Below are positions 1 through 8,565 of a stretch of 64,000 bases of DNA, in pieces; the stretch's first letter is position 1, and each line of letters starts with the position of its first letter. Location of the stretch: NCBI GenBank assembly GCA_023434025.1, contig JAEYTL010000021.1, positions 186,001 to 250,000 on the forward strand, read 5' to 3'. Position numbers and translations under genes: made by a program. A model generated the notes under the pieces. That model was not told the origin of the DNA. It saw only the letters and a program-made list of their open reading frames with translations, and made no database searches. Origin of the DNA: Bacteroidota bacterium (GTDB taxonomy: Bacteria; Bacteroidota; Bacteroidia; Flavobacteriales; Flavobacteriaceae).

Positions 1-221
1 ACTACATTCTGACGAAATGGAGCCAATGCTTCACCTACCAATTCTTCGTTGTTACCATAAGCTTGTGCTGTATCAAACAAAGTGACACCATATTCAACTG
101 CCGAACGAATTAACCGGATGCTTTCTTGTTTTGTGGGTGCATTTGGAAAACTTACACCCATTGCTCCAAACCCCAGTTCAGAAACTTCTAATCCATTGTT
201 TCCTAATTTTCTTGTATTCAT
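1..221 (-). CDS. Aldo/keto reductase, N-terminal part (cut by window edge)
   Basis: This is the first 73 codons of an NAD(P)H-dependent aldo/keto reductase, reading leftwards off the window. The start ATG is at 221-219. The protein begins MNTRKLGNNGLEVSELGFGA, the usual opening of the family, then a stretch ending in VTLFDTAQAYG, which holds the catalytic Asp (D of FDTA) and Tyr (Y of AYG). The family reduces carbonyls in a cytosolic (beta/alpha)8 barrel. The substrate cannot be told from this fragment. The Crp/Fnr gene lies directly upstream on the same strand, and a perfect 16-bp palindrome (277-292) sits in the gap, so control by that regulator is plausible. The rest of the gene is outside the window. 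Confidence 0.88.
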   Translation of the reverse strand, partial: MNTRKLGNNGLEVSELGFGAMGVSFPNAPTKQESIRLIRSAVEYGVTLFDTAQAYGNNEELVGEALAPFRQNV

Positions 222-247
222 TTTTCCTGATTTTAAATTTGACGCTG

Positions 248-292
248 CAAAGTTTATTCTTTGAAAAATGAAATCATTTGCCATTTGGCAAA
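248..292 (-). promoter_or_regulatory. Candidate Crp-type operator and -7 box before the aldo/keto reductase
   Basis: Positions 277-292 are a perfect palindrome: TTTGCCA, two T, TGGCAAA. On the minus strand a -7-like box TAAACTTTG (256-248) follows after 20 bp and the start codon follows at 221. The same palindrome, with one change, sits before the Crp/Fnr gene at a matching distance from its -7 box. The palindrome is seen directly; its use by the neighbouring regulator is inferred. Confidence 0.5.
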
Positions 293-300
293 AAGCAATG

Positions 301-870
301 TTAACGGATATTTTTTCGGATGCGGCTTAACGATGATTGTGTAATGCCTAAATAGGATGCAATGTAGGAAAGCGGAACACGATTAACCAATGTTGGGAAT
401 TTTTCCATAAAATCCCTGTAACGGGTCGTTGCATCCTGAGAAACCAATTCGCTTCTTCGTTCGATTTTTTCCCGATGGTATCTGGTCATTATTTTGTGAA
501 GAATGGTTTCCCAACCGATAATGGTATCGTTGATTTCTTTCCAGTCCTGTTTTGAAAAAACAACCATTTTACAAGGCGTAACAGCCGACAGGTATTCGGA
601 AGGTGTAAAAACTTCCTCAATGGTATTTCCGGATAAAATCAGATGGCTTTCATCAATAAAATAGCGGGTAATTTCTTCGCCTTTGCTATTGTAATAAAAA
701 ACACGGATAACACCGTCCGTAAGAAACCCAACCTGCCTGACAATCTTTCCGGCTTCCCAATAAAGTTCATCTTTCTCCAATTCAATTTCAATCGCTCTGC
801 TCTTAATAAGATCAATTTGTTGTGGATTTAAGTTCCCGAATTGTAAAATATAATGAATGAATTTTTGCAT
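301..870 (-). CDS. Crp/Fnr family transcriptional regulator
   Basis: A 189-residue regulator of the Crp/Fnr family with an N-terminal cyclic-nucleotide-binding-like beta barrel (about residues 10-110) and a short C-terminal helix-turn-helix ending SYLGITQSSLSRIRKNIR. The recognition helix is typical of the many small Bacteroidota Crp paralogues. I see neither the Fnr iron-sulfur cysteines nor an obvious cAMP phosphate-binding motif, so the signal is unknown. I chose the ATG at 870 because the codons further upstream would need a TTG start; a -7 box (TACCTTTG, 881-874) lies just 3 bp before it, which suggests a leaderless or nearly leaderless mRNA. It shares strand and operator type with the downstream aldo/keto reductase and diverges from the pirin gene, so a small redox or electrophile-response unit is a fair guess. 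Confidence 0.9.
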   Translation of the reverse strand: MQKFIHYILQFGNLNPQQIDLIKSRAIEIELEKDELYWEAGKIVRQVGFLTDGVIRVFYYNSKGEEITRYFIDESHLILSGNTIEEVFTPSEYLSAVTPCKMVVFSKQDWKEINDTIIGWETILHKIMTRYHREKIERRSELVSQDATTRYRDFMEKFPTLVNRVPLSYIASYLGITQSSLSRIRKNIR

Positions 871-873
871 ACA

Positions 874-918
874 CAAAGGTAGTGATTGATGTGCATAGTG
901 AATTTGTCATTTGGCAAA
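874..918 (-). promoter_or_regulatory. Promoter and palindromic operator of the Crp/Fnr gene
   Basis: Minus-strand -7 box TACCTTTG at 881-874. Twenty-one bp further upstream is the near-perfect palindrome at 903-918 (TTTGTCA, TT, TGGCAAA; one mismatch). It lies over the expected -33 region, a position that suits autoregulation, either activating or repressing. Confidence 0.5.
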
Positions 919-1010
919 ATTCAACTCAACATCTTCTGAAATCCCAACAGCCTTTGCTTCCTTTAGATTTTTGAAGGGTTTGCTGAATGATTGCAGCTAT
1001 TAACAATTAA

Positions 1011-1042
1011 TTTGGAGACTTATCCTTTTATCGGTACTTTTC
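1011..1042 (+). promoter_or_regulatory. Possible promoter for the pirin gene
   Basis: TTTG at 1011-1014, a 20-bp spacer, then TACTTTTC at 1035-1042. This is one base away from the Bacteroidota TAnnTTTG consensus and leaves a leader of about 80 nt before the pirin ATG at 1128. Weak evidence by itself. Confidence 0.3.
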
Positions 1043-1127
1043 AGATGGAAACAGCTTTTTCTTAATCTAGGTTAAGTGCTGGAAACAATTATACCCGGTA
1101 CCTTTACAAAAGAAAAAAACCGTTGCT

Positions 1128-2003
1128 ATGGACAGAAAAGATTTTATAAAAAAAGGATTATTAGGCACAGGCATGTTTGCCGCTTCATCAGCCTTAGGTA
1201 AAATCATGCAAAACAATATTGATGAAATTGAACCGCTGGAAATAATAGGTTTTAATCATATTCCCAATACGGAATCCAAAACAAAGGAAAACTCTGTCCT
1301 GCATAAATCCAATACCAGAGGATTAGCCAGCCACGGCTGGCTGGAAAGCAGACACACGTTCAGTTTTGCCAATTACCATAATCCGGAGCGGATGCATTTT
1401 GGCGTACTCCGTGTACTCAATGATGACCGGGTAACTGCCGGAATGGGTTTTGGGACACACCCGCACGACAATATGGAAATTATAAGCATACCCCTGTCAG
1501 GTGATCTGGAACACAAAGATAGTATGGGCAACACAGCCATTATTAAAAACGGAGACATTCAGGTGATGAGTGCCGGCACCGGAATCAGGCACAGTGAATT
1601 CAATAAAAGTAAAACCGAAGAAGTGAAATTTCTTCAGATCTGGATGTATCCGGACAAAAAGAATGTGACCCCGAGATACAATCAGATTACACTGGATAAA
1701 ACAAAACGAAAAAACAGGTTTCAGCAGATACTCTCGCCCAGTCAACACGACGAGGGGGTTTGGGTTCATCAGAAGGCCTGGTTCCATTTAGGAAATTTTG
1801 ACCATGGGAAATCGGTTGACTACCACTTAAAAAGACCGGAGAACGGAGTATATGCCTTTATCATCAATGGGCAGGCTACCATTGAAGGTCAGCAACTGGA
1901 GAACAGAGACGGTTTTGGCATCTGGAATACGCCTGCACTCAAAATTACAGCAAACGCAACCGACACGGAAATCCTGCTTATGGAAGTTCCGATGTTACTA
2001 TAA
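1128..2003 (+). CDS. Pirin family protein (YhhW-like)
   Basis: A 291-residue bicupin of the pirin family. The first cupin carries the four metal ligands expected from E. coli YhhW: His111 and His113 (THPHDN), His155 and Glu157 (RHSEFN). Members of the family bind iron or another divalent metal and some have quercetin dioxygenase activity. The N-terminus is unusual: about 55 residues precede the conserved NTRGLASHGWLESRHTF start, with a basic stretch then a small-residue hydrophobic run (GLLGTGMFAASSALG). This resembles an export or Tat-like leader but lacks the twin arginine. The protein may therefore be periplasmic or simply carry an extension. It is followed after 25 bp by the YceI gene, probably in one transcript. 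Confidence 0.9.
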   Translation: MDRKDFIKKGLLGTGMFAASSALGKIMQNNIDEIEPLEIIGFNHIPNTESKTKENSVLHKSNTRGLASHGWLESRHTFSFANYHNPERMHFGVLRVLNDDRVTAGMGFGTHPHDNMEIISIPLSGDLEHKDSMGNTAIIKNGDIQVMSAGTGIRHSEFNKSKTEEVKFLQIWMYPDKKNVTPRYNQITLDKTKRKNRFQQILSPSQHDEGVWVHQKAWFHLGNFDHGKSVDYHLKRPENGVYAFIINGQATIEGQQLENRDGFGIWNTPALKITANATDTEILLMEVPMLL

Positions 2004-2028
2004 ATAATCACAAATTAAATTAAAAAAA

Positions 2029-2559
2029 ATGGCAAAAACAGCTTGGGCAATTGACCCTACACACTCAGCAATCGAATTTAAAGTAAAACACATGATGTTT
2101 ACCAATGTATCCGGAAAGTTCAATCAGTTTGAAGCAACTATTGAAAACGAAGACGAGCGATTTGAGACCTCTTCCATTCAATTTTCAGCCAATGTTTCTT
2201 CGGTTGACACCAACAACACCGACAGAGATAATCATTTGAAAAGTGCCGACTTTTTTGAAGCGGATAACTTCCCAAAACTTTCCTTTGCTTCAACCGGTAT
2301 TAAAAAAATTGATGACAATGAATTTGAAATCCTGGGTGATTTAACCGTAAAAAATACAACTAAAAATGTTCTGCTTAAAGCAGAATACAGTGGTTTAATG
2401 AAAGATCCGTGGGGAAACACCAAAATCGGACTATCGATTTCGGGAAAAATCAACCGGAAAGATTTTGGTTTAACCTGGAATGCGGCTCTGGAAACCGGTG
2501 GTGTTCTGGTTGGAGAAGAGGTAAAGCTGGTTGCTGAGGTTCAGTTTGTAAAACAATAA
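2029..2559 (+). CDS. YceI family protein
   Basis: A 176-residue YceI-like lipocalin-fold protein. It opens AWAIDPTHSAIEFKVKHMMF and contains the family's NHLKSADFFEADNFPKLSF and FGLTWNAALETGGVLVGEEV segments. The fold holds polyisoprenoid or similar long hydrophobic molecules. No signal peptide is visible, so this copy is predicted to be cytosolic, unlike periplasmic E. coli YceI. It follows the pirin gene by 25 bp and a bidirectional terminator lies about 40 bp after its stop. A role in stress linked to the pirin and Crp genes is inference from position only. Confidence 0.93.
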   Translation: MAKTAWAIDPTHSAIEFKVKHMMFTNVSGKFNQFEATIENEDERFETSSIQFSANVSSVDTNNTDRDNHLKSADFFEADNFPKLSFASTGIKKIDDNEFEILGDLTVKNTTKNVLLKAEYSGLMKDPWGNTKIGLSISGKINRKDFGLTWNAALETGGVLVGEEVKLVAEVQFVKQ

Positions 2560-2594
2560 TTTTTTACGGTAGTTATAAAATGAACTGATATTAC

Positions 2595-2634
2595 AAAAAA
2601 AGCACTGTGAGAATTTATTCAGCAGTGCTTTTTT
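2595..2634. terminator. Bidirectional rho-independent terminator
   Basis: Twelve-bp stem: AAAAAAGCACTG (2596-2607) pairs with CAGTGCTTTTTT (2623-2634). A/T tails on both sides let it end the YceI transcript on the plus strand and the efflux operon on the minus strand. Confidence 0.85.
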
Positions 2635-2649
2635 AAGTAAACGTTTCTG

Positions 2650-3732
2650 TTATCGGATGGGGCTCCCGGCTTTAATTTCTTCCGAGGCCGTTTTAACCAA
2701 AACCGTTGATGGAGTAAAATCGCCAAAAACCTCAACCCTGTCTGCCTGTTCACGTCCTTTTTGAACCGGCATTCTGCTGGTTTTGTCCGCTTCGACTTTG
2801 AGTACAAAAACGCCTTCACTGGAAGTAACAACCGCTGATTTTGGAACCACATACGTACTGTCTTTGGCGTTCAGTGCCAGCTTTACTTCAGCTACCATAC
2901 CCGGTAATAATTTTTGAGTAGTATTCAACACGTCCAGTTCAACGCGTTCCGAACGGAGCCTGTTGTCTAAAGCTCCGGATTTCCGGGCAATATTTCCTTT
3001 AAAATACTGACCTAAAAGGGATTTAACCGTAAAGCTCAGTTCATCTCCGGTGTTGAGATAACCGGTATAAAATTCCGGTACATAGAACGACAGCCGAAGT
3101 TTGTCCTGTTGCTGAATGCTTAACAACGGGAGTTCCGACCCTTTGCCGGTTGGTCCTACATAGGCCCCTATATTGACATTCCTTGCGGCTACTACCCCAT
3201 CAAAAGGAGCACGAATCTGCAGATATCCTATCATATTCTGTATTTCGCGATAAGCTGCTTTAGCAGCCTGTAGTTGGGCATAATCCGCATTTTTCCGTCC
3301 TTCGGCCAATTCCAGATCATTTTGAGCTATGGTTCCTTCTACTTTACTCGTTTCTAAAATCCGTTTATAAGTACTGCTACTGGTCATATACACCGCCTCC
3401 TGCGAATGTAACCGTGATTCAGCAGCGGCCAGTTGCGAACTGGTTTCCGGTGCTTCCAACACCATAAGCAATTGACCTTTTTTTACCGTAGCACCAATAT
3501 CAACTTTAATTTCTTTGACAAAACTGCTTATTTTGGCATAAATATCCACTTCCTGAAACCCCTCCAGCTCAGCAGGTATTTTTAATTCAGTAGATAGCTT
3601 TTCCCGTTGCACAGTGAAGGTTTCAAGACTCTGAGCAACGGTTTGCACAGTTACGGATTCTTTTTTATCAGCACAACCAACCAGAGAGAACAGCCCGGCG
3701 ATAATCGTTATTTTGATATACTTGTTTTTCAT
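2650..3732 (-). CDS. RND efflux periplasmic adaptor (membrane fusion lipoprotein)
   Basis: A 360-residue adaptor of the AcrA/MexA class, last gene of a three-gene pump operon. The N-terminus is a lipoprotein signal (LFSLVGC lipobox, Cys20), so it is anchored by lipid and spans the periplasm between permease and outer-membrane channel. A lipoyl-like half motif (IGATVKKGQLLMVLEAPE) is followed by a helical hairpin (about residues 100-170), the second lipoyl half (IRAPFDGVVAARNVNIGAYV) and beta-barrel domains. Its ATG overlaps the permease stop (ATGA type), so translation is coupled. Substrates cannot be inferred from sequence. Confidence 0.93.
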   Translation of the reverse strand: MKNKYIKITIIAGLFSLVGCADKKESVTVQTVAQSLETFTVQREKLSTELKIPAELEGFQEVDIYAKISSFVKEIKVDIGATVKKGQLLMVLEAPETSSQLAAAESRLHSQEAVYMTSSSTYKRILETSKVEGTIAQNDLELAEGRKNADYAQLQAAKAAYREIQNMIGYLQIRAPFDGVVAARNVNIGAYVGPTGKGSELPLLSIQQQDKLRLSFYVPEFYTGYLNTGDELSFTVKSLLGQYFKGNIARKSGALDNRLRSERVELDVLNTTQKLLPGMVAEVKLALNAKDSTYVVPKSAVVTSSEGVFVLKVEADKTSRMPVQKGREQADRVEVFGDFTPSTVLVKTASEEIKAGSPIR

Positions 3733-6700
3733 TTTGTATGAGATAAGGATGAAATATAATGTTTACTTTCGTGGTCTTCCGGATCCAGCGATACTGATTG
3801 TGTGGTAGTTTTTTCCATCACCCAGGCAAAAATCAACGGCAATACAATCAGTACGGTGAAGGTTGAAAACAACAAACCGCCAATAACCGCTCTTCCCAAG
3901 GGTGAAACCTGATCACCTCCTTCACCGTGACCGATTGCCATGGGCAACATTCCGGCAATCATGGCAATGCTGGTCATGATAATCGGACGCAACCGCAGCG
4001 AAGCAGCTTCACGGGCAGACTGCAAAGCATTTCCGTTTACTTTTCGAAGCTGTTCAGCATTCGTGACCAACAGCACGGCATTGGCAATGGAAACCCCAAC
4101 AGACATAATAATTCCCATATATGATTGCAGATTTAAGGTAGAGCCGGTGATGGTGAGCAACAATAACGAGCCCAAAACCACAGCCGGCACCGTAGTAAGA
4201 ATAACCAATGAAATTCTGAACGATTGAAAATTAGCCGACAGCATCAGAAAAATGACCACAACCGCTATTAATAAGCCACTCTGTAAACTACTCATGGTTT
4301 CAGACAAAACTTTTGTAAGTCCGATAGGCTCTATAAATAAACCTCTGGGCAGTTCACCTAAAGAGGCAATTGTTTTCTGTACGGCTTTAGAAGCCGTTCC
4401 CAAGTCGGTATGATCGATATTTGCCGTAACGGAAACATATGGCATGGCTCCCAAGTTGTCATTTTCGCCGTGGGTATACGAAGGTGTGATGGTTGCCACA
4501 TCGCTCAACACCGGTCGGGAAGCGTTTTTGAGCAACGGAATTTCACCAATGTCCTGTTCTGATTTCATCTTATCCAGTGGTACCTGTACCTGAACATTAT
4601 AGGACAAACCTGCCTTTTCATCAATCCACGTGTTTTTTTCAGTGTAACGGGATGACGAAGTGGAAGCAATCAAGGAACGGGAAATATCATTCATATCCAC
4701 CCCTAACTGTGCGGCCCGGGTGCGGTCTATGTTAATTTCCAATGACGGGTACTTTAACGGCTGGGCAATCTGAACATCTCTGAAGTAATGAATCTTCTGA
4801 AGGCTGTCTACAATTTTCTGAGCATACTCTTTATTATTTTTTTTGTTTTTACCGGCTATTCTGATTTCTATAGGCGTAGGTGATCCCTGGCTGAGCACTT
4901 TGTCGGTTAACTCAATCGGCTCAAATGAAATGCGGGCATCAGGCAAAATGCTCTTAATGCGTTTGCGGTACTCATCTTTAAACACTTCCATATCGGTATG
5001 ATAATCCTTCAAACCAATCTGAAACACCGCTTCATGTGGTCCGGCTGTGAACAAGTAAATCGGAGAAACAGAAAACAAACTCGGGTGCTGGCCAACATAG
5101 ACCGAAGAAATAGCAATATGTTCTTTTCCGACCATTTTTTCCAGTTCGTTCAAAACCTGCAGAGCCTGTTCTTCCGTTCGCTCAATCCGGGTTCCGTCGG
5201 GAGCTCTGAGTCGCATTTGAAACTGACTGGAATTTACTTTCGGAAAAACATCCTGACCGATAAAATTGAGCAACAGCAAGGCCAGACCGGTAATACCCAG
5301 CAAATAAACCAATGTAATAGGTCTTCTGAAAGCGAACAAACGCTCAATGAACTGCATAAACCGCATTCTAAAACGTTCAAAAGCACTGATTTTACCATCA
5401 TTATTCATGTCTTCCCGCATCAGGATTTCCCGTTGCTTAAACGTATCTGCTTCTGATTCAGGAGTTAATCCTGAAGCGTTAAATGTAGCTTCATCATCGG
5501 TAATCGTTTGGGAATGTTCCGTTTTTTTATGCCCCTTCATCAACCAGTTAGCCATAATCGGCACAAACGTCTGTGACAGTAAAAAAGAAAATATCATTGA
5601 AAAACCAATGGCTAAGGCCAAGGGTAAAAATAATGCTCCTGGTATTCCGGTCATCGTAAAAGCCGGGGCAAAAACGGCCAGAATACAGAGTAAAATCAAC
5701 AGTTTAGGCAAGGCTATTTCTTTACAGGCATCCCATATCGCCAAAGCTTTCGGCTTGCCCATATCGAGGTGCTGGTGTATGTTTTCGATGGTTACCGTAC
5801 TTTCATCCACTAAAATTCCAATCGCTAAAGCCAATCCGCTTAACGACATCAGGTTAATGGTCTGTCCGAATAATTTCAAAAACAAGACACCTGAAATAAT
5901 TGAAATCGGGATGGTCAGAATAACAATCAGGGCAGCTCTTCTGTCTCCCAGAAACAATAATACCATCAAACCGGTCAACACAGCTCCTATTACCCCCTCT
6001 GTTATAAGGCTTTTCACAGAATTAATTACATATACCGACTGGTCAAACTCATAAGAAAGTGACACATCTTCCGGTAACGTACTCTGAATTTTAGGCAATT
6101 GTGCTTTCAGGTTTTGCACCACATCCCAGGTCGAAGCATCCCCGGCCTTTGCAATACTTACATAAACCGAACGTTTACCGTTGACCAGTGCATAACCCGA
6201 TGTGATATCGGCTCCGTCTTTTACCGTAGCCACATCTCCCAGATACAAGTTGTGCACGCCTCCTTTAAACAAAGGGATTTTTTCAAAATCCTTGATTTCT
6301 TTAATTGTGTTGTTGGTCGGGGTAATATAATTGAAATCTCCTACCCGTACATTTCCGGAAGGAGCCGTCTGGTTGTTTAAACGCAAAGCTTCTACAATTT
6401 GATCGGGTGTGAGGTTGTGCACACGGAGTGCGTCCGGATCCACATTAATTTCAATGGTCCTGGGGCTTCCGCCAAAAGGAGGAGGTGCCAGTAATCCTGG
6501 AATAGCGGTGAAAGAAGCTCTTACATACACATTCGCCAAATCCTGCAGTTCATTGTTTGTCCGCGTCGGACTGCTCAAGACCAATTGTCCTACCGGAAGT
6601 GAAGAAGCATCAAAACGGATGATAAAAGGCGGTTGCGACCCGGGTGGAAAAATTGCCTGAATACGGTTGGATAAAGCTCCTAATTCAGCGGCAGCCTGAG

Positions 6701-7004
6701 CCATATTCGTCCCTTCATAGTAAGTGAGCTTCATCAGCGTAAGCCCTTGAATATTCTTGGTTTCAATCGATTTGATACCATTGGCAAAAAGCAGGATATT
6801 GACATAATTTTTGGCAAAATACGATTCCATCTGATCCGGTGTATATCCGCCGAAAGGGTGTGCTAAATAAATAACAGGCAAATCCATTTTGGGCAGGATA
6901 TCCACCTTAATATCCCTTACGGCTCCTATTCCGAAAAAGAAGAGTCCGGCTACCAGCACAAGGATAGAAATGGGCTTGCGAAGAGCAAATCGGATTAAAT
7001 TCAT
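3729..7004 (-). CDS. RND efflux permease, HAE1/AcrB type, with EF-hand-like loop
   Basis: A 1091-residue proton-driven inner-membrane exporter with two repeats of six membrane helices and large periplasmic loops. The TM4 proton-relay motif reads LVDES (Asp400, Glu401), where AcrB has Asp-Asp. The cytosolic link between the two halves (about 490-560) is longer than usual and holds a perfect EF-hand loop at residues 532-543: Asp532, Asn534, Asp536, Gly537, Ile539, Glu543. I know of no EF-hand as a general part of this family. The gene starts 12 bp after the TolC-like gene and overlaps the adaptor gene by 4 bp. The pump could export drugs, detergents, lipids or siderophores; the sequence does not decide. 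Confidence 0.95.
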   Translation of the reverse strand: MNLIRFALRKPISILVLVAGLFFFGIGAVRDIKVDILPKMDLPVIYLAHPFGGYTPDQMESYFAKNYVNILLFANGIKSIETKNIQGLTLMKLTYYEGTNMAQAAAELGALSNRIQAIFPPGSQPPFIIRFDASSLPVGQLVLSSPTRTNNELQDLANVYVRASFTAIPGLLAPPPFGGSPRTIEINVDPDALRVHNLTPDQIVEALRLNNQTAPSGNVRVGDFNYITPTNNTIKEIKDFEKIPLFKGGVHNLYLGDVATVKDGADITSGYALVNGKRSVYVSIAKAGDASTWDVVQNLKAQLPKIQSTLPEDVSLSYEFDQSVYVINSVKSLITEGVIGAVLTGLMVLLFLGDRRAALIVILTIPISIISGVLFLKLFGQTINLMSLSGLALAIGILVDESTVTIENIHQHLDMGKPKALAIWDACKEIALPKLLILLCILAVFAPAFTMTGIPGALFLPLALAIGFSMIFSFLLSQTFVPIMANWLMKGHKKTEHSQTITDDEATFNASGLTPESEADTFKQREILMREDMNNDGKISAFERFRMRFMQFIERLFAFRRPITLVYLLGITGLALLLLNFIGQDVFPKVNSSQFQMRLRAPDGTRIERTEEQALQVLNELEKMVGKEHIAISSVYVGQHPSLFSVSPIYLFTAGPHEAVFQIGLKDYHTDMEVFKDEYRKRIKSILPDARISFEPIELTDKVLSQGSPTPIEIRIAGKNKKNNKEYAQKIVDSLQKIHYFRDVQIAQPLKYPSLEINIDRTRAAQLGVDMNDISRSLIASTSSSRYTEKNTWIDEKAGLSYNVQVQVPLDKMKSEQDIGEIPLLKNASRPVLSDVATITPSYTHGENDNLGAMPYVSVTANIDHTDLGTASKAVQKTIASLGELPRGLFIEPIGLTKVLSETMSSLQSGLLIAVVVIFLMLSANFQSFRISLVILTTVPAVVLGSLLLLTITGSTLNLQSYMGIIMSVGVSIANAVLLVTNAEQLRKVNGNALQSAREAASLRLRPIIMTSIAMIAGMLPMAIGHGEGGDQVSPLGRAVIGGLLFSTFTVLIVLPLIFAWVMEKTTTQSVSLDPEDHESKHYISSLSHTK

Positions 7005-7016
7005 CTGTTGTAATGT

Positions 7017-8399
7017 TTAAAATTCATTCATAAAAAGTTCAAAATCGCCCGTTGCAGCCGCTTTTAAGAGTAAGGACTGCCAAACGTTGGCGTAAATCAC
7101 ATCACGGTCTATTTCTGCCCGGTTGAGAATGTACAAAGCCTGGGTAACATCCAACAGATCCGTTAAACCGTTTTGGTATAAAGTTGTTTTCTGAAAATAG
7201 GCCTGCTGTGCAGCTGTCACTTGCTTTGGCACTTCGGTATAATTCTCCATAGCCAGTTTCATTTTGGTATCGGCTGCATCAGATTGAGCCTTTAGCTGTT
7301 GCTCCATTACTTCGTATTCATTTTGCAGGGCTTCAACAGCATACTTTTGGGCATTTACTTTTTTAGCGGTTCTGGCAATGGCGGTCAGGTTCCACGTTAC
7401 ACCAACACCCAGCAAATAATTTTGCCGGCTCGGACTGATTCCGTCAAAATAATTTTCTGTAAACGAAGTCTGGTCGGTTACATAATCGGAATTAAATCCG
7501 GAAGCCCTGGTCTGGTAAATACCAAAAAAACTAAAACCCGGATAATATTCCCTTCTGAAAGCTTTTTCCTGTTGCTTCCCTAAATCAATCCGGCTTTTAT
7601 AAAATTGTAAAACAGGATTTTGTTCCCGAATACCGGCTGAAGCAAATACGGCTTTGGGTATTTGCTTTAAGAAGGTGCTGTCTAAAACAAACTCCTGTAA
7701 CGCGGTTCCCATTAAAGCCACGAGCTGGTTGTTTTGTTCTTTCACCTGATCTTTTGCTCTGTTGAAAGCTATTTTAGACCGGGAAACTTCGGCAGCAGCC
7801 AAGGTAGAATCCACACCGGGTAGCAATCCGTTTTTGACTTTTGTGGCGGCCAATTGATGAAAAACAATGGCACGTTCCAGATTTTTTTCCTGCGAAACTG
7901 CCATCCTCTGGCTTGCCAGCAGATTGAGATAAGCTGCTGCAATTTTAATCCTGTGCTGGAATTTTTCCTGTTCCAGATCTTTTTCAATGCGAATAACCTC
8001 AGCCTTGACTGCATTGATACGCTGTTGGATTCGTCCGAACGAAAAAAATTCCCAATTAACATTGGCCAGATACAAGGCTCCAAAAGCAGCATTCCAGTTC
8101 TGATCGGGAAGCGGCAAACCCGAAGAAGCCACCCCCAGACCACCAAAACCATACATCGGGCCATTCTGCCCGTTTATGGTTCCGTAACTTTGCTGGGCAG
8201 AAAGATTAAAATTAGGCAGGTATTCCCATTTTACCTGTTTGAGCGTTTCACGGGAAGCCTTGGTATAATTATCTTTTGATTTTATCGAACCATAATTAGC
8301 GATACCGGTTTCAACCGCTTCTTTTAAGGTCAGGGTTTGCGAAAACCCGTGAAAAAAGAAAAAGAAATTGATTAAAAAAAAGTACTTTTTTATAGCCAT
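7017..8399 (-). CDS. TolC-family outer-membrane efflux protein
   Basis: A 460-residue outer-membrane factor and first gene of the pump operon. It has a signal peptide (KKYFFLINFFFFFHGFSQ) and two repeats of long amphipathic helices with the usual TLKEAVETGIANYGSIK beginning. Trimers of this family form the outer-membrane barrel and periplasmic tunnel used by the RND permease. The permease gene follows after 12 bp. Divergent to it is the LytS-like kinase gene, with about 125 bp or more between the starts where control sites probably lie. Confidence 0.93.
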   Translation of the reverse strand: MAIKKYFFLINFFFFFHGFSQTLTLKEAVETGIANYGSIKSKDNYTKASRETLKQVKWEYLPNFNLSAQQSYGTINGQNGPMYGFGGLGVASSGLPLPDQNWNAAFGALYLANVNWEFFSFGRIQQRINAVKAEVIRIEKDLEQEKFQHRIKIAAAYLNLLASQRMAVSQEKNLERAIVFHQLAATKVKNGLLPGVDSTLAAAEVSRSKIAFNRAKDQVKEQNNQLVALMGTALQEFVLDSTFLKQIPKAVFASAGIREQNPVLQFYKSRIDLGKQQEKAFRREYYPGFSFFGIYQTRASGFNSDYVTDQTSFTENYFDGISPSRQNYLLGVGVTWNLTAIARTAKKVNAQKYAVEALQNEYEVMEQQLKAQSDAADTKMKLAMENYTEVPKQVTAAQQAYFQKTTLYQNGLTDLLDVTQALYILNRAEIDRDVIYANVWQSLLLKAAATGDFELFMNEF

Positions 8400-8565
8400 C
8401 CTATATTATTTGTTGAAAATATGAATGCGAATTTAAACGCCTTATTTTTTGCAGCGTTGATTTATATGACGAATAAAAATGATAAAATGACCAATTGAAT
8501 TCATCATTTAGACCCTGTATTTTATGATTATAAATAGTTACTTTGCATTAGTTTACCGTTTAAAA

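Noticed and set aside
82..264. 60-residue plus-strand open frame
   Set aside because: It is antisense to the aldo/keto reductase fragment, whose protein matches its family from the ATG at 221.
3940..6054. Several plus-strand open frames of 90-235 codons across the RND permease
   Set aside because: All lie opposite a full-length permease with intact motifs; their translations show no domain and only reflect codon bias on the other strand.
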